Below the pieces are notes generated by a model. It saw only the letters and a program-made list of their open reading frames with translations, was not told where the DNA came from and searched no databases. Made by a program: the position numbers and the translations under genes. Below, in pieces: positions 1 through 7,132 of a stretch of DNA of 18,367 bases. The stretch is taken from the NCBI RefSeq assembly GCF_938020365.1, contig NZ_CALIIB010000005.1, forward strand, positions 1-18,367. Reading direction: 5' to 3'. Numbering within the stretch: position 1 is the first letter of the stretch; every line of letters begins with the position of its first letter. This DNA is from an uncultured Streptococcus sp. (lineage in GTDB: Bacteria > Bacillota > Bacilli > Lactobacillales > Streptococcaceae).

Positions 1-350
1 CTAGCCCTCATGGCAAAAATATCCAAAATCAGCTGCATACGGTCAATGACCTTGACGCCCAAGCTTTCTTCCAGATTGACATTTTGGCGAGGTGTCAGAC
101 GGTTATTGACAATGACGGTCGAAATCTCTTCGGCATCAACCATCTGCCGGATCTCTTCTAACTTGCCAGAACCGACAAAGGTCTTGCTATCATACTTTTC
201 CCTCTTCTGGCTATAGGAGCCGACTACCTCAGCTCCTGCCGTCTTAGCCAGACTTTGCAGTTCCTCCATGGATAGGTCAAAATTTTCTGTGTCTGCCAGT
301 TCCACACCGACCAAAAAGACACGCTCTGTTTTTTTCTCTGTTTCTATCAT
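1..350 (-). CDS. hflX: GTPase HflX, N-terminal part (runs off the window)
   Basis: HflX is a ribosome-associated GTPase that binds the 50S subunit and helps split or rescue stalled ribosomes. Only about the first 116 residues are present; the gene continues beyond base 1. The visible part is the HflX N-terminal domain: VGVEL at the start, then FVGSGKLEEI, the conserved VNNRLTPRQ stretch, and VIDRMQLILDIFA. The GTPase motifs would lie outside the window. The ATG at 348-350 is chosen because an AAGGA ribosome-binding site sits just upstream, and it follows the miaA stop by 31 bases. This suggests co-transcription with miaA, an arrangement common in Firmicutes. No frameshift is seen in the visible part. 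Confidence 0.93.
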   Translation of the reverse strand, partial: MIETEKKTERVFLVGVELADTENFDLSMEELQSLAKTAGAEVVGSYSQKREKYDSKTFVGSGKLEEIRQMVDAEEISTVIVNNRLTPRQNVNLEESLGVKVIDRMQLILDIFAMRA

Positions 351-381
351 CTCATATCCTTACTAAGACTTGGTCAGCCAG

Positions 382-1266
382 CTACTTGTCCAGAAAATTC
401 TTGATGTCTTCCATGACCTGATTTTTATAGTCTGGATTTCCCACCTGATAAAAGGTCACAGACACCCGGTTGCGAAACCAAGTCAGTTGGCGTTTAGCGA
501 AACGGCGAGTGTTCTGCTTGAGCTTATCCACCGCTTCCTCTAGGCTTATCTGACCTTCAAAGTAGGGGAAAAGTTCCTTGTAGCCGATGCCCTTGCTAGC
601 TTGACAGGTTGGAGCCTGCTCATACAGCCAGCGAGCTTCTTCTAAAAGTCCACCTTCCACCATCATATCTACTCGTAGATTGATTCGCTCATAAAGTTTT
701 TCTCGTTCATCATCTAGGCAAATTAACAAAGCTTCATAGTCTGGCTGGCTGTTTTCTAGCGAACCTCCCAGATGGGCAATTTCCAGCGCTCTCATAGCTC
801 TGCGTCGATTCAGCTGGGGAATCTCGATACCCAGCTCTGCTATCTTCCCAAACAAAGTCTCATCTGACCAAGTTTCCAGCTGCGCCCGATAGGCCAGAAT
901 CTCCTCGTGAGGGACAGATCCGCCCAGATGATATCCCTCGAGCAAACTCTGAATATAGAGCCCCGTGCCACCGCAAATGATGGGAAGCTGACCTTGAGCC
1001 TCAATCTCACGAATGGCCTGAGCCGCCTCGGTCACAAAGTCATAGGCCGAATAGCTCTCGCCGACCTCCCGCACATCCAGCAAATGATGGGGAATGCCCT
1101 CCTGCTCCTCAGGACGAATCTTAGCCGTGCCAATATCCAAGCCACGATAGACCTGCTGACTGTCACCGCTAATGATTTGGCCATTGAAGCGCTTGGCTAC
1201 CTCGATACTCAGAGCCGTTTTCCCAACTGCCGTCGGCCCCACTATCACAATTATTTTGGTTTTCAT
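382..1266 (-). CDS. miaA: tRNA dimethylallyltransferase MiaA
   Basis: MiaA transfers a dimethylallyl group from DMAPP to the N6 of A37 in tRNAs that read UNN codons. The 294-residue length is normal for the family. Visible motifs are the P-loop GPTAVGKT (residues 10-17), the SGDSQQVYRGLDIGTAK block (33-49, with the catalytic Asp35 equivalent) and GGTGLY (99-104). The C-terminal part contains KGIGYKE and the RRFAKRQLTWFRN segment of the tRNA-binding region. The start ATG is preceded by an AAGGA site. A TATAAT (minus strand, 1307-1312) overlaps the -10 of the divergent DUF3042 promoter, so the two genes are probably fired from one 82-base divergent region. hflX follows in the same direction. 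Confidence 0.97.
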   Translation of the reverse strand: MKTKIIVIVGPTAVGKTALSIEVAKRFNGQIISGDSQQVYRGLDIGTAKIRPEEQEGIPHHLLDVREVGESYSAYDFVTEAAQAIREIEAQGQLPIICGGTGLYIQSLLEGYHLGGSVPHEEILAYRAQLETWSDETLFGKIAELGIEIPQLNRRRAMRALEIAHLGGSLENSQPDYEALLICLDDEREKLYERINLRVDMMVEGGLLEEARWLYEQAPTCQASKGIGYKELFPYFEGQISLEEAVDKLKQNTRRFAKRQLTWFRNRVSVTFYQVGNPDYKNQVMEDIKNFLDK

Positions 1267-1286
1267 CTTTTTTCCTTGAAAAAATT

Positions 1287-1314
1287 TTGATTTTTCGTTA
1301 CTATTAATTATAAC
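1287..1314 (+). promoter_or_regulatory. sigma-A-type promoter of the DUF3042 gene
   Basis: TTGATT (1287-1292), a 16-base spacer and TATAAC (1309-1314) lie 34 bases before the start codon. The -10 shares bases with a minus-strand TATAAT (1307-1312) that could serve miaA. Confidence 0.6.
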
Positions 1315-1348
1315 ATAAATAATAAAAGTTCAGAAAAGGAGAAATCAC

Positions 1349-1519
1349 ATGGCTAAAGGATTTGGAAAAGGCGTTCTTACAGGTGTAGCAGGTACTGTCG
1401 CTGCTCTTGCTGGTGCAGTCTATGCCTTTAAGAAAAAAGTCATCGAACCTGAGGAACAAAAAGCAGCTTTCATCGAAGAAAACCGTAAGAAAGCCGCTCG
1501 CAAACGTGTAGCACACTAA
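1349..1519 (+). CDS. DUF3042 family small protein
   Basis: This 56-residue protein begins MAKGFGKGVLTGVAGTVAA and matches my recollection of the DUF3042 family, small conserved proteins of streptococci and relatives with no established function. A glycine/alanine-rich hydrophobic segment at about residues 8-27 could be one membrane helix. A strongly charged Lys/Glu/Arg tail (about 28-56) follows and ends RKRVAH, so a small inner-membrane protein with a cytoplasmic basic tail is likely. The ATG is supported by an AAGGAG site about seven bases upstream. The gene stands alone, divergent from miaA, and is followed by a structured intergenic element that ends in a terminator. Confidence 0.88.
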   Translation: MAKGFGKGVLTGVAGTVAALAGAVYAFKKKVIEPEEQKAAFIEENRKKAARKRVAH

Positions 1520-1537
1520 GCCTGCACATTTTACAAA

Positions 1538-1722
1538 AGAGAGTGAGACAGAAATCGGTCATTCGTTAGAATTCGATTTCGTCGTCCCACCCTCCGCACG
1601 GTTTAGTAGGGCTGTAAAAGCTGATGAAATCAGCGTAGTAGAGCCCACTCAACCACTGCGTCTTGCTCGACATCTCAAAGACAATTGAGAGGCTAGGACT
1701 TTTGTCCCAGCCTCTTTTCTTT
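1538..1722 (+). repeat. Structured intergenic element of three consecutive hairpins, probably multicopy
   Basis: Three stem-loops follow one another. Hairpin 1 pairs 1543-1557 with 1574-1590 (GTGAGAC/GTCCCAC and GAAATCG/CGATTTC). Hairpin 2 pairs 1605-1613 with 1642-1649 (GGGCT/AGCCC), with an inner GCTGAT/ATCAGC stem at 1620-1634. Hairpin 3 is the terminator at 1689-1714. No coding frame is apparent. I recall closely similar intergenic sequence in oral streptococcal genomes, but copy number cannot be shown from this window. Confidence 0.6.
1689..1720 (+). terminator. Rho-independent terminator after the DUF3042 gene
   Basis: GAGGCT-A-GGAC (1689-1699) pairs with GTCC-C-AGCCTC (1704-1714) around a TTTT loop, with one A/C mismatch. 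A T-rich tail TTTTCT follows. It is also the last stem of the three-hairpin element. Confidence 0.8.
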
Positions 1723-1764
1723 TGTAGAAAACAGCAAGCTGAATAACTGCTACAGATAAAACAA

Positions 1765-2163
1765 TTAATCTTTTACATTTCTCTCTTTCTTAGATGGCTG
1801 AATGCCATGAGAGCTAAAGATATAATTGCTTAAGAGCAAAAATACTAACAAGCCAAGCACAAAAAACAAATCATAAGTGGGATCAGAAGACAGGGAAACG
1901 AAAGGAATCGAAAGACACAAAATTGTGACATAAAAGATTTTCAACTGCTTGATATAGAGACAAAAGAGTTCAATACTCCGACTGCCACTGATCTGCGACT
2001 TAGACTTACTTTTCGCGTACCAGATGATAAATGCTTCCGCATAACAGAATAGACTTAACAAAAAGACCATTCTCCCAAAGCGAATCCGCAGTAGAATCCC
2101 CACTGCTAACAATAAGATGAAACCTAAGCTCGTAGCAACTACTGCTCGCCTAGTATTAGTCAT
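1765..2163 (-). CDS. Hypothetical four-helix membrane protein
   Basis: I do not recognise this 132-residue protein. The hydrophobic segments suggest four membrane helices at about residues 8-28, 32-50, 76-91 and 99-117. A basic loop (KSKSKSQ, 51-57) lies between helices 2 and 3, and the C-terminus is charged (PSKKERNVKD). An upstream in-frame start would add 10 residues, but the ATG at 2161-2163 is preferred because GGGAG lies just upstream. It follows the small membrane ORF and the ABC exporter in the same direction and could be the last gene of that operon. A role in self-protection or export is only an inference from context. Confidence 0.6.
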   Translation of the reverse strand: MTNTRRAVVATSLGFILLLAVGILLRIRFGRMVFLLSLFCYAEAFIIWYAKSKSKSQISGSRSIELFCLYIKQLKIFYVTILCLSIPFVSLSSDPTYDLFFVLGLLVFLLLSNYIFSSHGIQPSKKERNVKD

Positions 2164-2240
2164 AAAATCAACTCCCTTAAAAGATAATTGCAAAGAATGC
2201 CTTTAGCAGTTTTTCTTTTTATTCTCAAGTAATCAAAAAA

Positions 2241-2434
2241 TCAATTCTTATTTCTATGATGAGAACTAAAAAATATAAGCAAAACAATTAAAAACGAGAC
2301 AATTAGACCTACCGTAGTTTGGTTTAAAAACGGATAATTAAAAAATAAATAATTACAGAGTGTTAATAATAGACCTCCTGCCGTTAACACAAAAGATATA
2401 AGCAGAGAAATTTTATAAAACAATTTTTTTCCAT
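2241..2434 (-). pseudogene. Small two-helix membrane protein, probably frameshifted in an A tract near its start
   Basis: A 60-codon frame runs from a TTG (2421-2423) to 2241 and encodes two hydrophobic segments (LLISFVLTAGGLLLTLCNYL and VGLIVSFLIVLLIFF) with a basic tail HHRNKN. The TTG has a poor ribosome-binding site. Eleven bases upstream is an ATG (2432-2434) with a good AGAGGT site, but it is out of frame. The intervening G-A7 tract (T7 at 2424-2430 on the plus strand) would join the two if it had eight As, giving a natural start M-E-K-K-L-F-Y-K. So the gene is a one-base frameshift, a sequencing slip, a slippage-regulated gene, or a TTG-started ORF. Function is unknown. It lies downstream of the ABC permease. 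Confidence 0.55.
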
Positions 2435-2468
2435 ATTAGTGACCTCTTTTTTCCTTGTATATTCCATC

Positions 2469-2490
2469 AGAAAAGCGGAACTGCTTTTCT
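2469..2490 (-). terminator. Weak hairpin after the ABC permease gene
   Basis: AGAAAAGC (2469-2476) and GCTTTTCT (2483-2490) form an 8-bp stem with a 6-base loop, 20 bases past the permease stop. No separate T tract follows, so termination may be partial. Confidence 0.4.
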
Positions 2491-2509
2491 AAAATAGACA
2501 ACAGTTAGT

Positions 2510-3670
2510 TTAAAGTCCTCTTTTTCGAATGATCCGATAAGTCATCAGACAGCAGAGGAGCATGAGAGAGAGCCGGATAATGATTACGCTGACACTATTT
2601 GCAGTAAAATCATTGAAGAAAAATCCTTTGCTATTGGAAAGTTTCAATAAGATTCCTTCCGTTCCATCCGTTGAAATTGAAAAAATAGTTAGTATCTTAT
2701 TTATCAAACCATCTCTGAAAATATTCATCAAAAAGTCTGGAGCTAAGAACATTCCTACAGAACTTGCAAATGTTGCCAGCGGCGACTTTGTCAAACTAGA
2801 TATGAGAACCATCACCCCAAGAATAAAGAGTAAACCAACAAACTGGAATAGAATAAGGCGAATCAACAATTCTAAGAGATTCATATGGACAGGAAATTGC
2901 AAAATATTATAAATAGTCGAAATCCATTCCAAGTTCATCTGGACACTGGTATCCCAACCACTCCAACCGAAATAAGTCCCAAACACCAGCAAAACAAGAC
3001 TATTAACAAGGACAAATGTTAAAGTAGCAATTCCAAAAACAGATACGATTTTTGCAATCGTTAACTGGTTGCGACCATATTTAGTTGTCAAAAGTAATGA
3101 ATCCATCTTTCTTGCTCGATCACCTGAGAAAACAGAGCAGCAAATATAGATTACAAATACCACCATTAAACTAAAAGCAGCATTTAAGGTATTAAACAAC
3201 TTATGCCAAGGTGCAAAATTTCCCAGCTTTAACGTTTTTAAAGGAAAATGAGACTGCAGTTCTTCTTGCGACTTGAGACTGATCTGATCATAATGTAAGA
3301 CATCATCAGATTTATAGGTATCTGTTAAAATTTCTTGAGAATTGGGGACGAGACGATCAATGGCATACCAGGAAAACATATCATACAAATCATTCTGTTT
3401 GAAATAGGGCATATTGGCTGCATAGTCATTAACGATTTTATCCATTAACTCATCAGATAAATAACCAGTATGCTCTTCAGCAATCTTTTGTTTGATCACA
3501 ACTGCTTGTTTTCCATGTATTCGATCAGCTGAAGATCCGCTAATCTGTCCATCATTAAAAAAATTTGCATAAAACAATCCAGCTAAAACCAGCATAATAG
3601 CCAGGACTGCACCTAAAACTGACTTCTTTATTAATAATTTTTTCAATTCAAAAGGAACTAATGCTATCAT
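2510..3670 (-). CDS. ABC-2 type exporter permease, predicted BlpR-regulated
   Basis: This 386-residue membrane protein is the permease partner of the ATPase just upstream. Its ATG overlaps the ATPase stop by four bases (ATGA) and has a GGAGG site. Topology fits the ABC-2 type: one helix at about residues 18-36, a large extracytoplasmic domain (about 37-160), then five or so helices in the region 167-380, ending in a basic RIIRKRG tail. An SGDRARKMDSLLLTTKYGR-like cytoplasmic stretch resembles the coupling region of ABC-2 permeases that export peptides or confer antibiotic or bacteriocin resistance. The substrate cannot be read from sequence. A BlpR-type box upstream of the ATPase gene suggests induction with the signalling operon, so a role in bacteriocin immunity or export is plausible but unproven. 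Confidence 0.85.
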   Translation of the reverse strand: MIALVPFELKKLLIKKSVLGAVLAIMLVLAGLFYANFFNDGQISGSSADRIHGKQAVVIKQKIAEEHTGYLSDELMDKIVNDYAANMPYFKQNDLYDMFSWYAIDRLVPNSQEILTDTYKSDDVLHYDQISLKSQEELQSHFPLKTLKLGNFAPWHKLFNTLNAAFSLMVVFVIYICCSVFSGDRARKMDSLLLTTKYGRNQLTIAKIVSVFGIATLTFVLVNSLVLLVFGTYFGWSGWDTSVQMNLEWISTIYNILQFPVHMNLLELLIRLILFQFVGLLFILGVMVLISSLTKSPLATFASSVGMFLAPDFLMNIFRDGLINKILTIFSISTDGTEGILLKLSNSKGFFFNDFTANSVSVIIIRLSLMLLCCLMTYRIIRKRGL

Positions 3671-4530
3671 CCATTTGCCTCCTCTCTAAAGTAATAAATA
3701 TACAAATCTTCCAGGCTCGGAATTACCCCTTGCGCTCCTTCGACAGGACTGTCATCGCTAATAACCCGCAAGACGATACCGCCTGGTTCTATCCGCTCAT
3801 TCACAATTACATAATCCTTTGCAAAACGCTGCCACTCACGCTCGGAAACACGAAATTCCCAAACTTGCCCCTCAATAAGTGAAAGAAGTTCCTTAGCACT
3901 ACCTCTTTCCACAAAATTTCCATCTTTTAGGATTAGGATTTCCTTGGCTATCGCTTCTACGTCCGATACGATGTGGGTAGATAAAAGGATGATTTTATCA
4001 GCCGATAGCTCACTGATAATATTTCTGAATTTCACCCTTTCCTTGGGATCCAGGCCCACGGTCGGCTCATCTAAAATCAATATTTTGGGATTATTGAGAA
4101 GTGCCTGCGCAATGCCCAGTCTTTGCTTCATACCACCTGAATAGGAAGCAATCTTCTTTTTCCGAACATCGTATAATCCAGTAAGTTGCAAAAACTTATC
4201 GCTCTCTACCCTTGCTTGTTTCCTCGTCATTCCCTTAAGAGCGGCCATATATAAAAGGAAATCGAGCCCCGTAAAGTTATGATAATAAGAAAAATCTTGA
4301 GGCAAGAATCCAAGATACTGGATATACTCTTCTGTATGTGATGCCCCATCAAACTTTATCCTTCCTTGGCTCGGCTTTATGAGATCACAAATGATATTCA
4401 TCAAGGTCGTCTTACCTGTACCATTTGCCCCAAGCAAACCATAAACTCCCTCAGTAAATTCGCAGGAGATATCTTTGAGCACAGACTTAGAGCCATAGCT
4501 CTTACTAATGCCTATCATTTCTAACTTCAT
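3667..4530 (-). CDS. ABC exporter ATP-binding protein, predicted BlpR-regulated
   Basis: This is the cytoplasmic ATPase of a two-gene exporter. The 287-residue protein has Walker A GANGTGKTT (34-42), a Q-loop Gln78, signature YSGGMKQR (130-137), Walker B ILILDEPT (150-157), D-loop GLD (159-161) and H-loop His186. A C-terminal domain of about 80 residues follows the nucleotide-binding fold. A start six codons further upstream is possible, but the ATG at 4528-4530 is chosen for its GGAGG site. All catalytic motifs are intact. The nearest promoter-like site is the BlpR-type box and -10 at 4689-4756, which gives a leader of roughly 150 bases. The substrate is unknown. Confidence 0.93.
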   Translation of the reverse strand: MKLEMIGISKSYGSKSVLKDISCEFTEGVYGLLGANGTGKTTLMNIICDLIKPSQGRIKFDGASHTEEYIQYLGFLPQDFSYYHNFTGLDFLLYMAALKGMTRKQARVESDKFLQLTGLYDVRKKKIASYSGGMKQRLGIAQALLNNPKILILDEPTVGLDPKERVKFRNIISELSADKIILLSTHIVSDVEAIAKEILILKDGNFVERGSAKELLSLIEGQVWEFRVSEREWQRFAKDYVIVNERIEPGGIVLRVISDDSPVEGAQGVIPSLEDLYIYYFREEANG

Positions 4531-4688
4531 AGATGCCCTCCATTCCAAAAAGTGCCATTAGAAATAGCAAATCACCTTTTTCCCAAAATTATAAACGATT
4601 ATTATACTGTTATTATAACATAAATTTTTGATTAAAAGTTTTTTTAATAGACTTCAACCATTTGTAAAGTCAATATTAACCTGCTTAG

Positions 4689-4756
4689 ATTATAGCGCAC
4701 TTTCTTCAAATAACAAGCCGAAAATCATAAACAGTCTGTATTTCATCCTAAATGGT
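4689..4756 (-). promoter_or_regulatory. BlpR-type box and -10 driving the first ABC exporter
   Basis: On the minus strand, ACCATTTAGG (4747-4756) and ACTGTTTATG (4726-4735) are direct repeats with starts 21 bp apart. A TATAAT (4689-4694) follows 31 bases downstream. The first half-site is identical to one in the blpS box, and the second is identical to one in the box at 9058-9088. Spacing and half-site form match what is known for BlpR/ComE LytTR-regulated promoters. Confidence 0.75.
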
Positions 4757-4760
4757 CATT

Positions 4761-4798
4761 TGAAGAAAAAACACAGCACTTGCTGGAAGCAAATGCTG
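4761..4798 (-). terminator. Rho-independent terminator upstream of the exporter promoter
   Basis: CAGCA-C-TTGC (4774-4783) pairs with GCAA-A-TGCTG (4789-4798) around a 5-base loop. On the minus strand the hairpin is followed by TGTTTTTTC. It would stop transcripts from the 4977-5300 gene and insulate the regulated promoter. Confidence 0.75.
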
Positions 4799-4976
4799 GT
4801 TTTACTGAAAAAATAAAATCAAAACTGTAAAATTATAAAGAGCATAATAAAGAATTGACTAGCAGGATATTCCGTATCGTCTTCTTGAAAAAATGCTATA
4901 AGAAATATTCTTAGAAAACATCACGAAAAAGTAAGACAGAGAGAGTATAGCGATATACCGCTCAATTTTAGCAAAT

Positions 4977-5300
4977 TTAATTTGTTTTATGTTTTCTACT
5001 AGCTACCTTGGCATATTTTATTCCCCAAATAAGTAGAATAAGTAAGATAAATAATAAAATAGTGGATATCAGAGCAATTAATTTTTGAAAGTCATCACTA
5101 ATCGTTATCAGTCTGTAAGAACTAAATATAAACAGAGCCAAAGTCAAAATAGTAAAGAAAATTTGGTTTGATAAGATGTCGGAACTACTTTCTTTTTTTA
5201 TTTGGTTCATAAAATAAAGATTTAATACAAGATTGCTCACAAGTATAAAATAAAAACAAATCTGGACTAGAAGCGATGCTTTAAAAACCTGGTTTGACAC
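4977..5300 (-). CDS. Hypothetical three-helix membrane protein, start doubtful
   Basis: I do not recognise this 107-residue protein. Hydrophobic segments at about residues 7-31, 47-66 and 73-95 suggest three membrane helices, with a short basic C-terminus (SRKHKTN). The only full-length start is a GTG at 5298-5300 with no visible ribosome-binding site, and a stop codon lies four codons upstream. The next Met is residue 31, also without a good site. The gene may be truncated at its 5' end or translated weakly. A 10-bp inverted repeat abuts the start (5301-5358). It lies between the two ABC exporters and runs in their direction. Confidence 0.5.
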   Translation of the reverse strand: MSNQVFKASLLVQICFYFILVSNLVLNLYFMNQIKKESSSDILSNQIFFTILTLALFIFSSYRLITISDDFQKLIALISTILLFILLILLIWGIKYAKVASRKHKTN

Positions 5301-5358
5301 AGTTGGATTTCAGGTACTTTCAGTTTAGCTTTATATCAACCATCATCAAAATCCAACT
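5301..5358. repeat. 10-bp inverted repeat next to the doubtful GTG start
   Basis: AGTTGGATTT (5301-5310) and AAATCCAACT (5349-5358) are perfect inverted arms separated by 38 bases. They could be a hairpin in the leader of the downstream small membrane protein or the scar of a lost element. The rest of 5359-5550 is AT-rich and shows nothing recognisable. Confidence 0.5.
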
Positions 5359-5550
5359 ATTTTCTTATTTTAAAAAATATGAATAAGTTTGATTGAATGA
5401 GGGAATTTCTTTAAATTTTTTCTTAGCACCTATAAGTTAATAATACTATTCTTTAAATTATAGTTTATAATTATCTGATGTTTCAATGACCACAAAACAA
5501 AGTACAGCGAATCACTTCCTTTAGTCAAACATATAACTGAACAACATTGT

Positions 5551-6336
5551 TTATCTTCCTGCACTTTCATATTTTTTCAATCCTTTTCTAAAAATTGTAC
5601 GACTGATAATAATCAAAAAAACTGTAAAAACTATTTGATAGAAAAATAGGTTCAATGTATCTTTCCCTAAAAATATTAATACTGCAGGATTGGCAATTAA
5701 TAAATTGGGAACAAATAACATAGTGATCAATCTGTTAATACCTGTAAATATATTATATGGATACTTAGAAATTCCAATATAATTCAAAAATACATCTACT
5801 TTTGAAAATTTAGTTGGGAACCAAAATGAACTAATCGTTATTAGAAACCAAATTGAATAATATATAATACAACCACACATTAAAGAAAGGATATAAAATA
5901 ATATTTTTAATGAATTTAAATGTACATTTAAATTTCCATAACTTATAAAAATGATCGCAAGACCAAAAAAAGTATTCACGAATTGAACTAAATTAAATGA
6001 TCTAAAAATATAGAACAACTGAGTATCAAACGGCCTCAATAAAATTTGATCCAAGTTACCACTCAAAATATCTGATTCTAAAATTCCCATACTTCTAATT
6101 AACAATCCCATCATAACTCCATCTACAATAGTGTAGGAACCTACCAAAAATAAAATTTGATAATAGTCCCAACCATTAAAAGAGTCTATGTTTAAGAAAA
6201 TCAATCTAAAAAATACAATAGGTAAACCAATCCACAGTATCGACGAAAATAGACCACAAAAGAAGTCAAAATGAAAATTCATATCAGATTTAAAACCAAA
6301 ATGAAGTAGCCTAAAAATTACTTTTATTCTAAACAT
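5551..6336 (-). CDS. ABC-2 family exporter permease, COG3694-like
   Basis: This 261-residue permease has about six hydrophobic segments. It carries the family pattern in which a conserved SGNLDQILLRPFDTQLF-type loop follows the second or third helix, and it ends in a basic FRKGLKKYES tail. With the two genes upstream it forms the three-gene COG4586 (ATPase), COG4587 and COG3694 (permeases) exporter type. An upstream ATG would overlap the previous gene. The ATG at 6334-6336 is preferred because GGAGG lies seven bases before it, one base after the preceding stop. Codon use is very AT-rich. Such exporters often neighbour peptide or lantibiotic genes, but the substrate here is unknown. Confidence 0.82.
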   Translation of the reverse strand: MFRIKVIFRLLHFGFKSDMNFHFDFFCGLFSSILWIGLPIVFFRLIFLNIDSFNGWDYYQILFLVGSYTIVDGVMMGLLIRSMGILESDILSGNLDQILLRPFDTQLFYIFRSFNLVQFVNTFFGLAIIFISYGNLNVHLNSLKILFYILSLMCGCIIYYSIWFLITISSFWFPTKFSKVDVFLNYIGISKYPYNIFTGINRLITMLFVPNLLIANPAVLIFLGKDTLNLFFYQIVFTVFLIIISRTIFRKGLKKYESAGR

Positions 6337-6337
6337 T

Positions 6338-7132
6338 TTATCCTCCCACATTTGAGAAGTGCTCCACTCCTTTTCTCAATATGAATCTTGATATAATATA
6401 AAAAATGATGCACCAAATCAATTGAATACAAATAATTCTCAAATAGTCTATTAATTTATATGTATCATTACTAAACATCTGAAGCGGTTCATATACTAAG
6501 TATTTAAAAGGTAATACATCTAAAAACAGACGAAAATTATTTGAAAAAAAACTTAAAGGCAATAATATTCCTGATAAAAACTGAATTACTATTTCTTTAA
6601 CAGTAAGGACAAAAAATATATTTTCTAACCAAAAAGAAAGCATACCTACACAACATGATATTAAAAACCATAGAACCATAGATAGAATAATTGCAATACT
6701 TCCTAAAATAAGAATTTCAATGGTTAATAACTCATTCTTGTAATAAACACTGGAGAATAAAATGACAGGAATGATGATAAATAATAAATGAGCAAGCCTA
6801 TCTCCAAGCATTTTACAAAAATAATACTTATAAAAAGTAACAGGTTTTATTAATATGCTAAAAAAATTTCCTGAATGAACATCGTCATTGATTTCCCAAT
6901 CAACTGGATAAAAAACAAAATATGAAAAAATTATAGTCCCCAAATAGTATTGAACCATTGAGGTAAAATCATATCCTGCTATATTTATCTGGTTACTCTG
7001 ATATATATACGTCCATAAAAATACTGATATCATAATTTGTATACTTGCCTGTAACATTAACAATAGTACACTTGATTTATAGTTCAAAATAGATCGAAAT
7101 GATATCAGAATAATAGACATTTCTTTTTTCAA
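6338..7132 (-). CDS. ABC-2 family exporter permease, COG4587-like
   Basis: This 264-residue membrane protein has about six hydrophobic segments and the loop VHSGNFFSILIKPVTFYKYYF, where the SG..(S/D)..L.KP pattern matches the neighbouring permease and the family. It ends ILRKGVEHFSN, similar to the FRKGLKKYE end of its partner, which supports a heterodimeric permease. The start is a TTG (7130-7132) overlapping the ATPase stop as TTGA, with GGAG five bases upstream. A Met at residue 5 is an alternative but lacks a good site. The tight overlap implies translational coupling with the ATPase. Confidence 0.82.
   Translation of the reverse strand: MKKEMSIILISFRSILNYKSSVLLLMLQASIQIMISVFLWTYIYQSNQINIAGYDFTSMVQYYLGTIIFSYFVFYPVDWEINDDVHSGNFFSILIKPVTFYKYYFCKMLGDRLAHLLFIIIPVILFSSVYYKNELLTIEILILGSIAIILSMVLWFLISCCVGMLSFWLENIFFVLTVKEIVIQFLSGILLPLSFFSNNFRLFLDVLPFKYLVYEPLQMFSNDTYKLIDYLRIICIQLIWCIIFYIISRFILRKGVEHFSNVGG

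Larger units (their letters stand above)
4531..4976. other. 446-base intergenic region: exporter promoter, long leader and upstream terminator
   Basis: No convincing gene was seen. On the minus strand it holds, in order, a terminator (4761-4798), a BlpR-type box and -10 (4689-4756), and an AT-rich leader of about 150 bases with two further TATAAT-like hexamers (near 4587-4608) that could be a secondary promoter. Bases 4799-4976 hold nothing recognisable. Confidence 0.6.

Noticed and set aside
907..1290. Plus-strand 127-codon ORF
   Set aside because: It is antisense to miaA, with no start signal and no family resemblance.
1304..1516. Minus-strand 70-codon ORF
   Set aside because: It is antisense to the DUF3042 gene, which has the better start, composition and family match.
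4657..4666. Plus-strand ACCATTTGTA as a fourth BlpR half-site
   Set aside because: No partner half-site is found 21 bp away on either side.
4628..4816. Plus-strand 62-codon ORF in the exporter promoter region
   Set aside because: It has no ribosome-binding site and runs across the BlpR-type box and the terminator hairpin on the other strand.
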